In this document: positions 5,535 to 12,791 of the stretch, one piece after another
Numbering within the stretch: the first letter of the stretch is position 1
Layout of the letters: every line of letters begins with the position of its first letter
Assembly: GCA_016840965.1 (NCBI GenBank)
Contig: JAEORI010000171.1
Span: 1-12,932, forward strand
DNA: 12,932 nt
Direction of reading: 5' to 3'
Origin: Candidatus Thorarchaeota archaeon
Lineage (GTDB): Archaea; Asgardarchaeota; Thorarchaeia; Thorarchaeales; Thorarchaeaceae
Made by a program: the position numbers and the translations under genes
The notes under the pieces: model-generated
What the model was told of the DNA's origin: nothing
The model's database searches: none
What the model saw: only the letters and a program-made list of their open reading frames with translations

Positions 5535-7538
5535 TTGTCCGATAAGAAATCGAACTCAAATCCAACACCTGTCCCAGCCAAGGTGGAAACAGGGGACATC
5601 AAAGAAGGGACAATTGCCAAATTTATGAGAAAACGAACACAGCTTGTTGGATTTGAAACTGGTCTTAACAAACATACTCAATATGCAATCGAGTTCTTAG
5701 ACAATGCAATTGATGCGCTTGAGAGCTGGTGGTGGAAGACGAAGAGACGTCCTCGCCTTCAAGACCAACTCGACCCTGCTGTTATTGCCGAAATCCGAGC
5801 CAAACTCGAAGAGGGTCAAATTGATACCATTGCCCTTAGTAAACAGCTTGAAAGAGATGTAAAGGCTGGAAAGGAAATAGAAATTTCGCAGAGACGAAAA
5901 GAAACCATTGATGAGAGAATAACGGAATTCAGAAAATTTGTGATGCCTTTGCGGTCATTGTTGTCAAAGAGAGAGCCAATAGTAGTTATGGAACTCAAGG
6001 AGGTACAGATGCCTGATTTAGTTTCGATTGATGATGAAGAAGGTTTCAAAGTATACGAGTTCACCTGTTTTGACACTGGTGTGGGAATGGTCCCAAATGA
6101 CCTTGAGAAATTTGGCATCTATCTTGCATCCAGTAAATCTGAGAAACTAAGGCAGACCAGAGGAAGTCAAGGATTTGGGGCACCTTCAGCTTTCAGTGAT
6201 GCTCAAAATACCACAGGAAAACCAATCTTCACGATATCGAAAAGGTTCAATTCGGATATGGCAACTGTAACCAACTTTTACACAACTACTGCAAACACAA
6301 AGGAACATGTTGGGGGACCAGTAAGCATGGACCTCCCATTTCACCATGGCACCTACATTAGATTATACTTTTTGAATATCCAATACCGACGAGGTTATGC
6401 AGACATCTACGCTGAAATGGCCTCACTTTTGAACTCTCACGTCACTATTATCTTCATTGACCCGTATGGCATAGTTCACATCCACCCTCGGAGAGTCAGT
6501 GCTTTCCCAGATGAACCGAAATACGCACAACCACATCCTGCAAGCATCAGGATTGGTGAGTTCCAAGATCTCTTACGAGAAACCAGAGAACCTGATCTCA
6601 GAAGCTTTCTGACCAAAGCATTTTGTCGACTCAGCACAAATAAAGCAAAGACAATTGTATCGAATGCTAGTAAGGATCTTAGAAGAAGGCACCTAGATGA
6701 CCTTAAAATGACCACTCCTACCGACTCTCTTTCAAAAACTGAGGTCGAGCTTCTCTATAGATCTTTTTCAAGTGAGGATTATATTGCTCCTCCAACAGAT
6801 ACAGTGGTTCCTGTTGGTGAGGAAATATTTGAACAGACGATAAAGATGGCCTACAAACCTGACTTTGTTGCTGCAGTAACGCGAAAACCTACATCAGGAA
6901 AAGGTCTTTCTTTCGCCATTGAAGTTTGTATTGCTTATGGTGGCGAAATAAAACCTGCCTCTTCAGCACCAATGGTCCTTTGGAGGTTTGTAAATCGAGT
7001 ACCAAAATTAAGAGATAACAGTGACTGTGCTACTTGGAAAGCAACAGCATCAGTAAATTGGAAGAACTATAAACTGCAGACTTTTGACAACGGAATTCCG
7101 CGTGGTCCTGTTATGGTATTCATTCATGTTGCTGGAGCATATGTTCATGTCATGTTCAAGGGGCAGAGCAAACAAGCGCTTGCAGAAGACGAAGTGCTTC
7201 TAAGAGAGATAAAACTCGCCCTTGAGGACGCAGGACGTAAATTTAGAAGATTCATCACACGACGTGAAACAGCACGAAGAAAAGCAAAGCGTGCTGGTAT
7301 ACTCGCCATGTATGCTGATCAATTTGCTCAGAGTCTCGTTTCGATTGCGAATGATGGCAAGAAGAAACCACTTTTCGATGCTGAAACAATTGCAAGTAAA
7401 TTAAGGGACTCAATCACAGGTTTCGAAACTGTTGAAGACCAAGAAGAAACTGAAACCGACGCCTTCGGAACTGACCTTATTGCTGACATCCCTCTAGATG
7501 ATGAAGAAGAAGTTATTGAGGAAGGTGAGCTTGAGTGA
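5535..7538 (+). CDS. top6B: DNA topoisomerase VI subunit B, long eukaryote-like form with ATPase-domain insertion
   Basis: This is the ATPase subunit of type IIB topoisomerase VI; ATP-driven dimerisation opens and closes the DNA gate held by Top6A. GHKL motifs are E53-F-L-D56-N57-A-I-D-A (N box), DTGVGM (180-185), QTRGSQGFG (207-215) and TTGKP (226-230). A helix-two-turn-helix-like region lies near 345-410. The transducer (about 440-590) contains RFVNRVPKL (484-492), VNWKNY (507-512) and FKGQSKQALA (541-550). At 667 residues it is longer than the roughly 530 of typical archaeal Top6B. The excess is mainly residues 64-175, a charged and largely helical insertion between N box and G1 box, plus an acidic tail (631-667, 18 acidic residues and no basic). 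The TTG start is set by the SD at 5521-5528. Its stop overlaps the top6A start by 4 bases. Confidence 0.92.
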   Translation: MSDKKSNSNPTPVPAKVETGDIKEGTIAKFMRKRTQLVGFETGLNKHTQYAIEFLDNAIDALESWWWKTKRRPRLQDQLDPAVIAEIRAKLEEGQIDTIALSKQLERDVKAGKEIEISQRRKETIDERITEFRKFVMPLRSLLSKREPIVVMELKEVQMPDLVSIDDEEGFKVYEFTCFDTGVGMVPNDLEKFGIYLASSKSEKLRQTRGSQGFGAPSAFSDAQNTTGKPIFTISKRFNSDMATVTNFYTTTANTKEHVGGPVSMDLPFHHGTYIRLYFLNIQYRRGYADIYAEMASLLNSHVTIIFIDPYGIVHIHPRRVSAFPDEPKYAQPHPASIRIGEFQDLLRETREPDLRSFLTKAFCRLSTNKAKTIVSNASKDLRRRHLDDLKMTTPTDSLSKTEVELLYRSFSSEDYIAPPTDTVVPVGEEIFEQTIKMAYKPDFVAAVTRKPTSGKGLSFAIEVCIAYGGEIKPASSAPMVLWRFVNRVPKLRDNSDCATWKATASVNWKNYKLQTFDNGIPRGPVMVFIHVAGAYVHVMFKGQSKQALAEDEVLLREIKLALEDAGRKFRRFITRRETARRKAKRAGILAMYADQFAQSLVSIANDGKKKPLFDAETIASKLRDSITGFETVEDQEETETDAFGTDLIADIPLDDEEEVIEEGELE

Positions 7539-9703
7539 GTCGAAAGAAAACCAAGGAAAAGTCAGATACAATTCAAGCAACACTGAATGAGGTTGTTGAA
7601 GAACCCAATACAAAGAAGAGTGCCAAGGCAAAGTCAACGAAGAAGAAAACGAAGAAGCCAGACCGAAAATCAGAAAGCGTGAAGAAATCGAAACGCGAGT
7701 CAAAAAAAGGCTCTGAGAAGAAAGTAGCTCCTAAAAAGAAGACCGCGTCAAAGAAGAAGAAAAAAGAACCCAAACCAAAGAAAGAGGTTCCGATTGAATT
7801 ACCAGAGAGTGCATTCAGTTTGACTGACCTTCCTGGTGTAGGACCCAAACTTCAAGAAAGGCTCATCAAAGCAAAATATGAGACTGTAGAAAAGATTTCT
7901 CGTGCAAGACCTCCTTCACTAGCAAAGAAAGTCGAAGGTCTTAGTCGAGCTGGAGCAAAGAAACTTACAGATGCTGCAAAGGACCTTGTAAAACGAAGTG
8001 CATCAGCTACTGCAGTAATAGAATCATCTGAAACTCAAGCAGTCACTCCAGAAGAGGAAGAAGTCAGTACTCCAAAACTCGCACTGACAGATGTTCCTGG
8101 TTTGGGATCTAAACTTGCACTTTCTATGGAGCGTGCTGGTTATGATTCTGTAGCTCGGTTGGCTCGAGCCTCACCTGAGAACGTTGCAAAGAAAGTAGGA
8201 GGTCTCAGTATTGCCAGAGCCGCATCAATTGTTAATGCTGCAAAAGATTTGGTTCGGGAACAGGAATTGGCTGAGCTGACTATAGAACCAACTCCTATAC
8301 CTACGCCTACAACCTCGACAGAATCCATAACAACGCCAGAGAAGGAAGAACCAGTGATTGAAACGAAACCTCGGAAGAAACCTACAAAAGAGAAACCACC
8401 AAAGAAAGTTGTTCCAGATAGGAAAGCTCCTCCCTTAAAGAAACCCGCAAAGACACCCAAAGCACCACCAAAGAAGAAACCCAAGCCAGCTAGAAAGGAG
8501 TCAGGCATGCATGTCCCAGAAGCCATCAAGAAATTGGCTATTGACATGAAGGAAAACTGGACAGCTGCTGAGAAGCGAATTGAGGCTTCCAAAGATCCTA
8601 GTGAGAGCGCAGACTCCATTATTGAAACGGTTGAAGTTGTGAACCTTACCGCGGATGATACAACTGAGAGGATTATAGATACAGCAATTGATATTCTAAA
8701 TGAAACCATGTTGACCGGTAGACCTGCATTTGATATTCCAAGCAGATCTGGTGACAACATAGTATGGGATGAAGTACGCGATTTACTCCTTCTAGGAATG
8801 CGTACAATATCTCGTCCATATCACTCACTTGCATCAGTTGTTGATGCAACGAGGACTGCACGCGTGATGGAGATTGTGTTTAACCTTCTCAAATCGAACT
8901 TGCATGCCACTAAAAGAGAAGTTTACTACAGTGATGTCAACCTATTTAGAGAACAGAAGTATAGCGATAAAATCATTGAGGATGTTGCATCAATGATTCA
9001 GACCACACGCGATAGTATTCATGTTGTGGCTTCTGCTCGTGGCTCTGCAATGGGTCGAGTCACTATTCGAGATGGTGGGGATCTTATTGATCTTACAAAG
9101 ATGGGTACTGGTGGATGGGCTGTTACTCCCTTCTTGGATCAGCTTGAGATAGTCGAAAGTGATGCAGAGTTTATCATATTATCTGAGAAAGATGCTGCCG
9201 TTATGCGGCTAGCAGAAGCAAAATATTGGAACCGTCAACCATGCATAGTGATAACGGGTAAAGGTTCTGGAGACATCGCTACCAGAGCTTTTCTTAAGAT
9301 GCTGGTTAAAGAACTCGAGATACCAGCTTTTGCACTTGTTGACTCTGATCCATATGGTCACTACATATATTCGGTCTTCCTCAGAGGAAGCAAAAGACTG
9401 AGTTATGAATTTCCGTTCATTGCTACACCTGAGCTGAAGCTTCTTGGTGTCCTGAGTCGTGATCTGGATGAATATAAGATTCCCAAGTCAGTAAGAATCC
9501 CAATGCAACCCACTGACATCAAAAGAGTCAAGGATATGCTGAAAGAACCATTTGTCAAGCGAAATAAACCATGGGTTGAAGATTTGGAACTAATGTTGAA
9601 GCTGAAGGAGAAGGCTGAGATTCAAGCATTTGCTAGCCACAGTTTTGAGTACCTTACTGATGAGTATCTTCCACGAAAGCTTGAGACTGGCGATTGGATT
9701 TAA
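7535..9703 (+). CDS. top6A: DNA topoisomerase VI subunit A / Spo11-like, with N-terminal Lys-rich and tandem HhH extension
   Basis: This is the DNA-cleaving subunit of topoisomerase VI. The core (from about residue 325) has the 5Y-CAP catalytic motif KREVYYSDVNLF (460-471), with Tyr465 the likely nucleophile. The Toprim motifs are ILSEKDA (548-554, Glu551) and LVDSDPYG (601-608, Asp603 and Asp605). Also present are ITGKGSGDIATRAFL (573-587) and the C-terminal YLPRKLETGDWI (711-722). Canonical archaeal Top6A has about 370-390 residues and this has 722. The extra N-terminus holds a Lys-rich tract (27-83), HhH unit 1 (94-152, DLPGVGPKL), HhH unit 2 (181-242, DVPGLGSKL) and a Pro/Lys-rich linker (251-323). 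The HhH units resemble those at the N-terminus of RadA/Rad51 and probably bind DNA. The GTG start overlaps the top6B stop (GTGA), with GAAGGTGAG upstream. An internal SD and ATG at 8507 could yield a core-only form. Confidence 0.93.
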   Translation: MSRKKTKEKSDTIQATLNEVVEEPNTKKSAKAKSTKKKTKKPDRKSESVKKSKRESKKGSEKKVAPKKKTASKKKKKEPKPKKEVPIELPESAFSLTDLPGVGPKLQERLIKAKYETVEKISRARPPSLAKKVEGLSRAGAKKLTDAAKDLVKRSASATAVIESSETQAVTPEEEEVSTPKLALTDVPGLGSKLALSMERAGYDSVARLARASPENVAKKVGGLSIARAASIVNAAKDLVREQELAELTIEPTPIPTPTTSTESITTPEKEEPVIETKPRKKPTKEKPPKKVVPDRKAPPLKKPAKTPKAPPKKKPKPARKESGMHVPEAIKKLAIDMKENWTAAEKRIEASKDPSESADSIIETVEVVNLTADDTTERIIDTAIDILNETMLTGRPAFDIPSRSGDNIVWDEVRDLLLLGMRTISRPYHSLASVVDATRTARVMEIVFNLLKSNLHATKREVYYSDVNLFREQKYSDKIIEDVASMIQTTRDSIHVVASARGSAMGRVTIRDGGDLIDLTKMGTGGWAVTPFLDQLEIVESDAEFIILSEKDAAVMRLAEAKYWNRQPCIVITGKGSGDIATRAFLKMLVKELEIPAFALVDSDPYGHYIYSVFLRGSKRLSYEFPFIATPELKLLGVLSRDLDEYKIPKSVRIPMQPTDIKRVKDMLKEPFVKRNKPWVEDLELMLKLKEKAEIQAFASHSFEYLTDEYLPRKLETGDWI
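8494..8509 (+). promoter_or_regulatory. Internal Shine-Dalgarno and ATG at the start of the Top6A core
   Basis: AAAGGAG (8494-8500), then 6 bases, then an in-frame ATG (8507-8509, Met325). Starting here would give a 398-residue protein, the normal size of archaeal Top6A, without the Lys-rich and HhH extension. The Arg-Lys-Glu-Ser-Gly codons make this site, so it may be chance, but its placement at the domain boundary is notable. Confidence 0.4.
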
Positions 9704-9729
9704 TCTACTATTAATTCTATGCCACAAGT

Positions 9730-9753
9730 GAGCTCTTATTACCTAATAAGCTC
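9730..9753 (+). terminator. Hairpin after top6A
   Basis: GAGC (9730-9733) with GCTC (9750-9753) and TTATT (9736-9740) with AATAA (9745-9749) form a 9-bp stem with a 2-base bulge and an ACCT loop, 26 bases after the top6A stop. No T run follows, so it may mark a processing or 3'-end site rather than a terminator. Confidence 0.4.
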
Positions 9754-9795
9754 GAACTAAAATAACTATAGAGAATATTAGGGGATAGGATAGCT

Positions 9796-10713
9796 GTGAT
9801 ATCAAAAATTGGGACTGAAGTGATTGATAGTCACGCACACTTCTTTACATATAACACAATTAGACGATGGATAGAGAGCGGAGCTTCACTTGAGCGAATG
9901 CAGAATAGAGTCGCTTTCCAGACTGATATGCCAAAACTAACTATCCCTGATGAAACTTGGGACGCTGGTCAGATGTGGGCTGATGAATTAGACAAATATG
10001 GAATTACAGCTATCGGCATGATGATTGGAGAGGAGGTCTGGGACGAATTTAATGAGACTCGAAAGCGGTTCCCTGGGCGATTTCTTGGGTATGCTAATGT
10101 TAATCCTGCAGAGGAAAACGCAGTAGAAATAGTGAGGCGAGCTGGAAAGGATGGATTTCAAGGAATCAAATTATACCCTAGCTCTTGGGACTTTCATGTG
10201 TATGATGATCGATTATACCCAATCTTTGAAGAAGCCCTAAAACAAAAACTGTTGGTAATTCTTCATTTTGGTATTACTATAGGTACGCAGGCTAATCTTC
10301 GTTTTGGAAACCCTCTCGATATCCAAAAGCCCGCACTTGATTTTCCCGATTTGAACTTCATGATTGCACATTTTGGAGCTGGATTTTTCCGCGAGGTATT
10401 GATGCTTATGTATCAGACTCATAATGTTGTGATGGATACAAGCGGTAGTAACAACTGGATGAACTACCAAGAGGTGGATTTAACAATAACTAAAATCTTT
10501 GAACGCGCGCTGAAAGCGGGTGCATCTTGTAGAGTCATTTTTGGTACTGATTCCTCATTCTTTCCTCGTGGATTTAGATATAACATACTCGAAGAACAAT
10601 ATAATGCAGTCAAATCCCTACTACCCAAGTTCAATTATACACAAGAAGATATAGATTTGATTTTCAGAGATAATATTCTTCGACTCACAGGGTTTAAACC
10701 GAGGAGGGATTAG
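9796..10713 (+). CDS. Metal-dependent amidohydrolase (amidohydrolase-2 / ACMSD-like TIM barrel)
   Basis: A 305-residue protein of the amidohydrolase-2 family, which includes hydrolases and decarboxylases such as ACMSD. The metal-binding set is visible: DSHAHF (11-16; His13 and His15), LHFG (156-159; His157), IAHFGAG (190-196; His192) and the late Asp in IFGTDSSFFPRG (248-259; Asp252). GIKLYPSSW (123-131) is the usual barrel strand before the first late His. Length is normal and no signal peptide is seen, so it is cytoplasmic. The substrate cannot be inferred. The GTG start has GGGGATAGGATAG upstream. It lies 92 bases after top6A beyond a hairpin, with a TATA-like stretch (CTAAAATAAC, 9757-9766), so it may have its own promoter. 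Its end faces the next gene with 5 bases between stops. Confidence 0.82.
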   Translation: MISKIGTEVIDSHAHFFTYNTIRRWIESGASLERMQNRVAFQTDMPKLTIPDETWDAGQMWADELDKYGITAIGMMIGEEVWDEFNETRKRFPGRFLGYANVNPAEENAVEIVRRAGKDGFQGIKLYPSSWDFHVYDDRLYPIFEEALKQKLLVILHFGITIGTQANLRFGNPLDIQKPALDFPDLNFMIAHFGAGFFREVLMLMYQTHNVVMDTSGSNNWMNYQEVDLTITKIFERALKAGASCRVIFGTDSSFFPRGFRYNILEEQYNAVKSLLPKFNYTQEDIDLIFRDNILRLTGFKPRRD

Positions 10714-10718
10714 CACTC

Positions 10719-11957
10719 CTATGCCTTCCTGATTTTCTTTTCAAGACCTCTGAGCCTTTTGGAATCCTCGCCCTCTCTATATTTAGCTGCGGCCTCTTGA
10801 TATTTGGCTAATGCATCCCTGGAACCTCCCTGCTTAGCGAATTGGTCTCCTTGTGTTTCCAAATCCTTGCCCCACTCAACATATGCTTCTCGAACTTTTT
10901 CTGAACAACGAGCTCGCTTCTTGACATCAGTGCTGAACATATAGAGTTCTCTCGCTTTCCTGAATTGTACAATCGCCCATTCGTACTCGTTGACTTTCAT
11001 GTGGTTCTCGCCCTGATCGAAATGAAACTTAGCCATGGCATCATAACCAATATCAACTCTCTTTGTGCTCTCTGCAACACCCTTCTCATTTCTTGCTCTT
11101 TCAAAAAGCATCTTAGCAATCTCAAAGGACTCAATAGCTTTCTCGTGTTCGTTCTCACGAAGGAGTACTTCACCATGATCAATCCTTGCTTTACCCATGG
11201 CTTCAAAGACGTAATTTGGATACTCAAACTCATCTAAAGTAAGAGTAATACCGCAGTTCGGACATACGGGAGTTTCTAACTCTTGGATTGGACCTTTCAA
11301 ATCAATCTTTGATGGTTTCCCAACGACTACATCAATGAACGTTTTTGTTGTAGTTCCTCTTCCTTCTGGGAATAGATGTTCGACAGCTTCTCTAGTTTCC
11401 TCGCGAAGCTCTTTTGGAGCTCCTTCAGGGAACAGATGCTCAAGAGCTTCTTCTGTTGTAACTGGAATCTCTTCGTCATAGACTCTAGGAGGTTCTATCT
11501 CTGTGAATGGCATTCCAACTTTGATTTCTTCGACACCCTCTTCCCATGACATGTCTGTACTCTTGCCTGCGATCTCCTCAGGTTCTTCACTAGGGGTTTC
11601 GATTGATACTTCTGACTCTAAATCAACAGAAGGTTCCTCAACGAATGAAACATCTTCTTGAACTGGTTCAGATTCAGCAGATGATAGTTCTCCATCATCC
11701 CAACCGAAGTCATCCTCCACTGGAGGTAATATTTCCGAATCTGCTGCAAGTGGCCCTTCAGTAGGAGTTTCATCTAAAGCAGATTCTTCTAAATCAGGTA
11801 ACTTATCAGCTTCATCTAATATCTCAGATTCTTCAAGAGTTGGTTCTGGTGGAGCTGACGGTAAATCTTCGGGCACTTTGTTTCCACAACCTATACAGAA
11901 TGTGGACCCTCTTCTGATGCGTTTCTCACAGGTGGGGCAAATTACTTGATCTTGCAT
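10719..11957 (-). CDS. Zinc-ribbon, acidic linker, TPR-like helical repeat protein
   Basis: No named family recognised. The 412-residue product begins with a zinc ribbon (C7-x2-C10...C21-x2-C24). A long acidic, Pro/Ser-rich region (about 30-165) looks disordered. A duplicated motif follows, EALEHLFPEG (170-179) and EAVEHLFPEG (190-199). Then comes a lone CPNCG knuckle (232-236; Cys232 and Cys235), and about three TPR-like helical pairs (252-290, 305-345, 356-398) with the alternating A-x2-Y/F pattern and a basic end. It is soluble and probably a scaffold or adaptor; partners unknown. The ATG at 11955-11957 has only a weak AGGAA upstream. The 108-base gap to the PAP2-like gene holds a 10-bp palindrome CTATCGATAG (11973-11982). 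It converges with the amidohydrolase; AGGAG 10702-10706 and CTCCT 10716-10720 could form a weak shared hairpin. Confidence 0.75.
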   Translation of the reverse strand: MQDQVICPTCEKRIRRGSTFCIGCGNKVPEDLPSAPPEPTLEESEILDEADKLPDLEESALDETPTEGPLAADSEILPPVEDDFGWDDGELSSAESEPVQEDVSFVEEPSVDLESEVSIETPSEEPEEIAGKSTDMSWEEGVEEIKVGMPFTEIEPPRVYDEEIPVTTEEALEHLFPEGAPKELREETREAVEHLFPEGRGTTTKTFIDVVVGKPSKIDLKGPIQELETPVCPNCGITLTLDEFEYPNYVFEAMGKARIDHGEVLLRENEHEKAIESFEIAKMLFERARNEKGVAESTKRVDIGYDAMAKFHFDQGENHMKVNEYEWAIVQFRKARELYMFSTDVKKRARCSEKVREAYVEWGKDLETQGDQFAKQGGSRDALAKYQEAAAKYREGEDSKRLRGLEKKIRKA

Positions 11958-12065
11958 TGCTGGACGACATTCCTATCGATAGATAGCTCTCTGGCTTCAA
12001 GATAGAAACTGAATTTCCACATAAGAACTGATTTAGTACAAAATCAATTGGATGCGTATCTTCAA

Positions 12066-12701
12066 TCATGCTGGAACATAAATGTAGAAATAAGTAATCC
12101 AAGCAATCGCTATTCCAAGTGCTACACCAGCAATGGATTGCGTAAGAGAGTGCTGCTTCAAGGTGACTCTCGAGTAAATTACAAGTACCCAAATGATACA
12201 CACTGTAAGAGCTAATGGACCATACACATAGATCAAGGCTGCACCAGGACCTCCAATCCCAGCTCCGTGAACCGATATCTTTGATTTCAAGCTTACAAGT
12301 AAAACTCCCAAAGTCACAGTGAAATATGTCGCAGCAAGCGTACTCATAATATGACAGCTCAATAATCCATAGACTGAGAAAGCAATGATATAGCACATCA
12401 TTGAAAACAAAAAGAACTTAGTTCTACTCTCTCGTTTAGATACGTCCAAGTCCACATTTCCTTTCCAAGCTTCGAAGATAATAGGCGTTATGGGTAGAAC
12501 AACCATTATAGCTATACAAATAATGATTGATGAAATGGGGTCAAGAATTGGTCCTAAGCTAATTGGTGATGATACTGAAAAAATTACTCCAACATACAGG
12601 TTAATGAGTGGAGCTGGCGTAAGTCTGGAAATTATACGTGAGATAGTTACTCGCCTTCCTTCCAATTCGAGAAGCTCATCATGATACTTCACTGGATTCA
12701 C
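12066..12701 (-). CDS. PAP2-like integral membrane protein with degenerate phosphatase motifs
   Basis: A 211-residue polytopic protein with about six hydrophobic segments (near 31-48, 55-77, 97-118, 122-138, 152-175, 188-208). KISVHGAG (141-148) and SRVTLKQHSLTQSIAG (177-192) sit where PAP2 phosphatases carry motifs C2 (PSGH) and C3 (SR-x5-H-x3-D). The C3 Asp is replaced by Gln188 and the C2 Pro-Ser-Gly is altered. SKRESR (88-93) may stand for C1. Related archaeal sequences with the KIS-x-H pattern are annotated as PAP2 family. If active it would dephosphorylate a lipid or prenyl phosphate, but the changed residues leave activity uncertain. The start is GTG 12699-12701; the GTG three codons later is also possible. 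A TATA-like AAATTATAG lies about 40 bases upstream. Confidence 0.65.
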   Translation of the reverse strand: MNPVKYHDELLELEGRRVTISRIISRLTPAPLINLYVGVIFSVSSPISLGPILDPISSIIICIAIMVVLPITPIIFEAWKGNVDLDVSKRESRTKFFLFSMMCYIIAFSVYGLLSCHIMSTLAATYFTVTLGVLLVSLKSKISVHGAGIGGPGAALIYVYGPLALTVCIIWVLVIYSRVTLKQHSLTQSIAGVALGIAIAWITYFYIYVPA

Positions 12702-12791
12702 CGATAGCTTTCAGGATTTCACACCCAATCTTCAATCTTTTCTATAATTTGGTAATTGGAACCATTTTGGAAAATAAGATATCCTCTGTAG

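Noticed and set aside
7535..8506. The Top6A extension as a separate gene fused by a sequencing error
   Set aside because: The frame is continuous with no stop, codon use is steady, and the linker runs smoothly into the core.
8140..8760. 206-codon open frame on the minus strand opposite top6A
   Set aside because: It is antisense to the HhH/linker part of Top6A. Its Phe/Gly/Ser-rich text is the mirror of Lys/Pro/Ala codons, and it has no family match or SD.
11926..12396. 156-codon minus-strand frame overlapping the start of the TPR gene and most of the PAP2-like gene
   Set aside because: Very rich in Cys, Ser, Tyr and Leu with no motif. The PAP2 frame in the same bases has clear membrane segments and family motifs.
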